Source of the DNA: Chamaea fasciata
Taxonomy: Eukaryota; Chordata; Aves; Passeriformes; Sylviidae
DNA: 64,000 nt
Reading direction: 5' to 3'
NCBI GenBank assembly: GCA_029207755.1
Contig: JARCOQ010000002.1
Span: 84,718,087 to 84,782,086 of the forward strand
Position 1 is the stretch's first letter. Every line of letters begins with the position of its first letter. Made by a program: the position numbers and the translations under genes. The notes beneath the pieces are model-generated. The model made no database searches. It had not been told where the DNA came from and saw nothing but the letters and a program-made list of their open reading frames with translations. Below are positions 58,291 to 64,000 of this stretch, in pieces.

Positions 58291-61200
58291 GTGAGGGGCC
58301 CAGGCAGCAACCGCAATCCACAGCATTTGATGTGTGCCCACTTTGCACACTTCATCCATTGCTCTGTTCTGCTTGTAAATTGAAATCAACAATACCTCAT
58401 AAAAATGCCCTCCTATGATACAGGTTCCATGAGCATTGGCAGGTAATGTGGGACTGATAAACTCTGGTCAGGAGTTTCAGATGGAGGTGTCTGTGGCTGA
58501 GCTTCTGAATCTGCATGGAGACAAGTGGATAAATGATCAAGTGTGTTGGTGATTTTAAACTCTCCATGAAAATGAGTTGCATTTCAGTCTGAGTATGAAC
58601 CAACATATTTTCATCCAAGCACAGAAACCCTTTGGCACTGGCACATCATTGCAATGCTGTTGGATGTGCTCATCAGAAAATATACCACATAGCTGAGTGC
58701 ATCACTATTTTGGTAGAATCCAATTTTACTGAAATAACAGGTTTCCAGTGAAATTTCAACACTCAGAAAAGCTTTAGGAACTTAAGGATGCAGTCCTGTG
58801 TATCTTTGGGCTGAACAAGGCATTTGGTTTATCAGCATTCTGTTCAGGCCCATTTATTTTCTATTTTTCTCTTTTCTCTGTTTTTCTATTGCATCACTGG
58901 ATTACTTCCGCAGTTATGGATGTTTTAGCACAAGATGCCTGCTCTTATGGCAGAAAATTCAATACACAGGATTTACCATAAAATTAGCATCTATCCAGTG
59001 TGATAGTGTGGGTACCACACTACGGTACCATGTCAGCAGCCTTGGATTTCTACCAGACTATGATAGATAGGACTGTGTTAGAAAGTTCCAGCTTTGCTGA
59101 ATCAGTGTGGAATATGGGTGGAACAACTATCACACACTTGGCCATCCCACTGAAATACCTATCCACTACACCTGACATTGTGCCAGGCTGCCAAACATTG
59201 CGCGAGGCAATAATGCAGTGCTGACAGCAAATGGGGCTGTATTGCTGCACCCTTGGGGAGTGGATCTGGGAAGTCTGGCTCATACTAGCAAGGCATCTAA
59301 CAAACACACAGCCAAACAGGAGCAGTTCCCTTCACTGACAGTACTCGTATGCACAAAGCTAACCTGGTGTTGAAGTCTTCTGCTATGTCAGGTTTTGCCC
59401 TATCTCCCAAACTCACTATGACCCAGTGCACAGCACTGCATGGGATAGGGCATGAGGACACTACCAATGCATTAGGCCAAGTAACAACCACTGTACTACA
59501 GCCACACGACATCCATTTCTAGCCAGCCTCCTCCATGCCTTCATCTTTTTTTTATATCAAATCTATATGACAGACACAACTAATTAGGTCATCCCAGATC
59601 AGCCCACCCCACTCTGCCTGGTGCTAGGATCACTACAGGAGAGAGGGACAATGAGCAGGTATTTGAAAGACACTGATGTATCAATAGGGAAACCTGAATT
59701 GATGGTCAAATAAATGAGGCTAATGCTTATTTCATGCAACTTTCCAGGTATGTATCCACAGTTACAGTTCACATCCTAATTCTCAACAGAGATACTACAC
59801 CTAGCACTTCTACCAGCAAAATACTGCATCTTTTATTTACTGTTCTTTTCTTAGAGAGATGTGGCAAAACCAAAATCATAGTCATGGCTTTCATCAGGGC
59901 AAAGCTGGAAGTGGGTTCTCATTGGGCAAGTGCGTATCAGATTATGAGCCCAGTCAAAAGGTCATCATCCCTTTCTCCAAGAAAGTAACTTCTGGATCAT
60001 TACATTTAATTCCTAAAATGTAAAATTCTCAAAGAAATCTGGGATTTTTTTTTTCTCATGTGGTTAACAAAAATCATATGACATATCTTGGGTTTTGATT
60101 TAGGTGCATGATCATGAGTGATGAAGCAAACAGAAAATCAAAGCAGAACAAATAGTAACACTCCCCCCCAATTTACCACTGTTGATATAGAAAAAAAAAA
60201 TCATTGAGTAAAAAGCAACAAGGGTTCACTGAAAATAAATCTTGTAGGCAATCCTGAGTATTAAAATTCCAATATATCATATCTCCTCTGTTTTCGTCAT
60301 GCAGAAGTTTCACAATGTCATCAATGTTGGAAAGAAAATGTTGGAAACAAAGCCCTCAATGACTTGAAGCTGGCCTGGAAAATTAACTTGAGCCACTGGT
60401 CCTCAATGCAGGGCTGCCTTCAGCACACAGGTCCAATATTGGCAAGCAAAAGACACACCACAGATCCACTGGCGAGTAAACTCTGCTTTAGGTGGCTTGA
60501 AAACATAGGTAAGTGATGGAGAGCACCAAGTTGATGCAAAGTCATTTTGGCAGCTCAAGCTTATTGAAACATTTCCAAAAGGACAACTTTTCCCTAGCAG
60601 ACTCAAAAGTGGTATGTGCATTGTTTCTCTGTCATCCATCATAACATCAAGGCAAATGAAGCAATTTGAGGAACAGCAACAAGCATTATGTGGAAGAGTG
60701 GTTTTATAGAGAAAGGTTAAAAGAGCTTAATACATCCAGTTTGTTAAAGCAGAGGTAGATGGAGGAATGTCTCCAGCCAGCAAATCCTTAAGTAATACAA
60801 ACCCTAAGGATGGAAAGGAAATACTTGGGCTCATACATATGGGAACAAGTAGAAATAAATGAAAAGAGGCGAGGAAAGACTAAGTACCAGAAAATCCTGT
60901 TGGCAGTGAAGAGCTGTGTAAAATTTTTAGGGGCATTTTTAAAGTTATTGAAAAATAATTTGAAAAATACTAATAAACAAGCTACTAGAAGTAAGTCTGT
61001 ATGTACTTACTTAGCAGAAGAGGTGATTGGAATACACAATTCTCCTCTATCCCCATTTCTTCCTTTGCTTGCCTTGTCTTCTACTAGATAACAACGTACA
61101 TTTGGTAAAAGCAAAAAGAAAGTAACCTAAGGTACATTCATGACAGAAATCCCAATGCTGATTTAAGAGAGTTCATGTGCTCCTGAGAAATTGACCCCAC

Positions 61201-63589
61201 AAAAATTTCTCATTTATTTGAGTGCAACATCACTTGGATTTGATCCATGTCCCCAGAAGAAGTAATTCCCTCCAGGAGAGACAAGGTGGTTCAAACAATG
61301 GATTATTGCTTTTGTAGTCTGTCAGGCAGATAATCTCTAGTCAGTACCAGCAGTTGAAAAGGTTACAGCTTATAACTAACCAGACTAACAATCTCCCAGA
61401 AATTTCTGCTTCCATATCAGGGTGGCAGAAACCACACATCTGTATTTTAGCATGTCTGGTTCTTTGTCCAGGAAAGAAAAAAGAAAAAAATTTAAAAAAT
61501 ACTATAAACTATCAAATAAAGTTATCTTGCATGATAATTGAATGCCAGGACTTTGATGTACTTAGGAGGAATACTTTAAACTACCACAGCTCAGTAAATG
61601 TAGCAGTCTTTAGGTGCACAATTTTCTCACTGAGGGTGACCGACCACCACACTCTTCTGGTGTTAACTTTACTCTGTTCTAGCACTCATGCTAGCAAAAC
61701 TGACAATGGCTGCAGGAATCAGAGTACAGCTCTCCATTTCAAAGTCTTTCTGATGTGTTATCCAGTAGAACAGGTCATTCCCTTATCTGAGTCAGCTGTT
61801 GAACTTTAGTGTCCAAGTATTTCTGTCATTTCTGTTTATGAACACAAATGCACTTCCATAAGAACTATGTTCCATGTCTCATCATAGTTTATGATAAGCT
61901 TTTTTTCTAGTATAGAAATTGTTTTTTAAACTGCTCAACATGCTCAAGGAACACTACAGTATTCAAATATTGACATTCATATACACTGCATGTATAAATG
62001 AAGCAACTTGAAGAGCCCCAAATATGTATGAAATAATATAACCCAGATTAAAGCAGAAATAAATTAATGGAATGCTTTTTTCTTTATCATTTACAGACAT
62101 TGGACCATATTGTATTGGTTTTTCCTGCACAGAAAACAGTGGGAGTTCTGGACAAAGATGAAAGGGAGAATATGTACTGTGAGCTGTTTGTTTTCTACTC
62201 ATAATATCTTTTTCAAAAGACATTCTGTATTTAGAACAAATAAAAACTGTCCATATTTTAATGCTGAAAGGTTGAAGATTCATAGATACAATAACAGTAG
62301 GACTCATGGTTCTTTTCTCATTTATTTCATGGCCTTTTTTTTTTTTAATAGCAGAGTTGGCATTCCCATTTTTACTCCAAGGCACATTTTGTCATGCTTA
62401 CATCTTATTTTTGTTAGCGTTCCCATTCATTTTAGTGGGTAGGATGCTCTACAGCATGAATTACGAGAAAGTCTGGCTGCTCAGTTGTGCAATAGTGAAT
62501 TTGAAATACGAGAAATAGCTGACTTTTTTTCCAGAAGAGTAAAGCGTGTACAGTAGAAGCCCAGTTAAGAAGGTAAAATCAAAATCCTACAGGGTCCACT
62601 GTAATAAGAAAGCATCACTGCTTTTTATCTTTCTGAGTTCTTAGGTTTGATTGTGCTCTTTGATGTACATACATAATCCCCACAGAACTCAACATATGGG
62701 CTTCTGCTCACAGTGGTGATCAAGCTTTATATTTACTGTGGTTTGGATGGTTCTGAGAAATACGAACAGAGACTCATGCTCATAAATCACTGATTTGTAC
62801 GAACCCATTTTCAATGCAGTAGTCAAAAGACTATGCAACTTTGAAAGATTAGTAATTACACAGAAGCCTTTGGTTCCTCCTCACATGTCTTCTGGAAATG
62901 ATCACTATTACCGGGAAAGGGTTCAACCCATATTTCTAACATTCTATCTCTCCCTTGGAAATAAACCTAGTTGATGCTGTGGTTGTAGTTCAACCAAACA
63001 ACCACATCCAGACTTTCAAGGTGCCTTTAGGGAGTTCTAACAATAAAGAACAGTGTACGTTACAACTGTGTAAGAGCCGTTACAAACGTTACTATTTTTA
63101 GTCAGGCTGTTAGTCAGTCCCTTAGAGACTCTGGCTCTATTACACTACCAAGATCTGTTATGCTGTTGTGACAGATGAAACTCAGTGATGTGTTCAACCA
63201 CTTCAAACCCAGTGTGATGTGTTGATCAGGTGGTGAAAAGAGCAGTTGAGAACGGCACGTGGGTGCATACAGGTTTGTATTCTAAAAAGCTAAGGCAGCT
63301 TTTCAGTGAACAGACTACTACATAATTTTGCTTCCAACACTTTATCCAAGGTGACTTTGAGACTATCAGTCCTGGACAGATGACACCCAGGTCACATCTC
63401 TTACTGGGTGCATTGCCACGTGGCACACCTGGTATCACAGCTTCTATCAGCACTGGTTCCACGGACCCATTTCCACTTGGCAGACACCAATCTCAGATGT
63501 GTAACAATGTGCCTTCTCCCCCACTGCAAATTCACTTTATGCGTTCCTGTAAAGGCCTTACGGCCACGCCAGTCACCTAAACTGACAGT

Positions 63590-64000
63590 GACACGTCTCC
63601 CCTCAAGAGTGGCAGGGTCTCACCGCGCCTGAGGCATGCAAAACCTCCCAGTCCTCCGCTGCTGCTGCGGCCGAGACGATCGGCCCGGCCCAGAAGCTGA
63701 GGTGGGGAGACTCCCCCAGGGTGAAGCTATCGACACCCCTGCTGCACAACACTCCGGGCCTCCAACTGGGAAGGTAAGACACGAGAAAAAGACAGGAACA
63801 CTGGAGAGAAACGCCCCCATGACTCCAGCGAGGCCGCGAGGCGCCGCGCACAGAACGACCTGCACCCTCGCCCGCCGCCATCTTGGACGCGGCTGGGAGA
63901 AGCCCCGACAGCCGCGGCCGGGAAACAACAGCGTCCCCCGGCCCGCCCAGACACCGGGACAAGAGAGCGATAGAGAGGCAGAGTGACCCCATCGCGAACA
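63590..64000. promoter_or_regulatory. CpG island at window edge, probable promoter of the neighbouring gene
   Basis: CpG-rich sequence starts near 63590 and runs off the window. It holds GCCGCCATCTTG at 63874-63885, the core of a YY1 site that is common just downstream of transcription starts. On the plus strand there is a good donor, GGGAAG|GTAAGA (exon end 63773), which could end a 5' exon of a rightward gene. On the minus strand the same YY1 core places an ATG (AAGATGGCGGCG, at 63881) ahead of a 92-codon open frame. Human synteny (TMEM131 head-to-head with VWA3B) favours a rightward TMEM131 promoter, but no TMEM131 residues are visible. Confidence 0.6.
63874..63885 (-). promoter_or_regulatory. 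YY1-type motif
   Basis: The minus strand reads CAAGATGGCGGC, a close match to the YY1 consensus. In many CpG-island genes this sequence lies shortly after the start site, reads AAGATGGCGGC in the direction of transcription, and may include the start codon. The orientation would suit leftward transcription, which conflicts with the plus-strand donor nearby. Confidence 0.6.

Larger units (their letters stand above)
47084..63590. other. Intergenic region, no gene seen
   Basis: About 16.5 kb without a supported exon, RNA gene or recognised transposon. Small features are a short CTT run at 55492-55509, inverted repeats at 50605-50625 and 58233-58290, and a T run near 62335-62346. Open frames of 90-150 codons occur on both strands (for example 51402-51842, 61963-62442) but overlap one another and lack recognisable protein text. 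Confidence 0.65.

Noticed and set aside
58980..59520. Possible transposon or retroviral remnant
   Set aside because: Composition differs slightly from its flanks, but I could not recognise terminal repeats, protein motifs or any family.
61963..62442. Overlapping open frames on both strands (140 and 110 codons)
   Set aside because: No recognisable protein text, no splice signals supporting exons, and AT-rich composition typical of the surrounding intergenic DNA.
63603..63881. 92-codon minus-strand frame beginning MAAGEGAGR at the YY1 motif
   Set aside because: Start context is attractive, but no family is recognised, no good minus-strand donor was found, and GC-rich islands often give such frames. 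Kept only as part of the promoter finding.
1..64000. VWA3A instead of VWA3B
   Set aside because: Residue strings and the module order match what I recall of VWA3B, and the residue count before the second VWA domain (about 500) fits it. The paralogue remains possible until a search is run.

Overview
The window looks like a piece of a bird (sauropsid) chromosome. It has long AT-rich non-coding stretches, small exons with GT-AG introns, two short CpG islands, and several CR1 LINE fragments, most ending in the ATTCTGTGATTCT-type tail typical of bird CR1. There are no bacterial-type operons, tRNA or rRNA genes, CRISPR arrays or intact viral genes.

Left part (1-30.1 kb): the 5' half of one multi-exon gene on the minus strand. 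I identify it as VWA3B (von Willebrand factor A domain-containing 3B). Nine coding exons (25637 down to 1806) join in frame with matching splice phases and give 498 consecutive residues. They contain two KWLQ-YGLK modules, a complete first VWA-like fold whose metal-binding motif is degenerate, and the linker to the next VWA domain, which lies beyond position 1. A weaker candidate N-terminal exon lies at 26122-26260. The probable promoter is the CpG island at about 29.45-30.1 kb. Introns hold CR1 copies at 13.7-14.3, 14.7-15.9, 19.8-20.0 and 20.8-21.1 kb; one ends about 10 bp from a splice donor. Two more CR1 copies in the same orientation flank the CpG island.

Middle (30.75-63.6 kb): about 33 kb with no exon I can support and only one short CR1 remnant seen. 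It holds simple repeats, a few inverted repeats, AT-rich blocks and a pair of collinear, diverged non-coding copies (about 38.51-38.64 and 42.09-42.21 kb).

Right edge (63.6-64.0 kb): a second CpG island with a YY1-type motif and a good plus-strand splice donor, probably the start of the neighbouring gene. In human, TMEM131 lies head-to-head with VWA3B, so TMEM131 is the natural candidate, but no TMEM131 coding sequence is visible here.

No gene cluster or clearly new system was found. The observations most worth checking are the duplicated non-coding pair, the internal duplication and lost MIDAS in the VWA3B product, the CR1 beside a splice donor, and an unrecognised protein-like relic at 3.6-4.1 kb.
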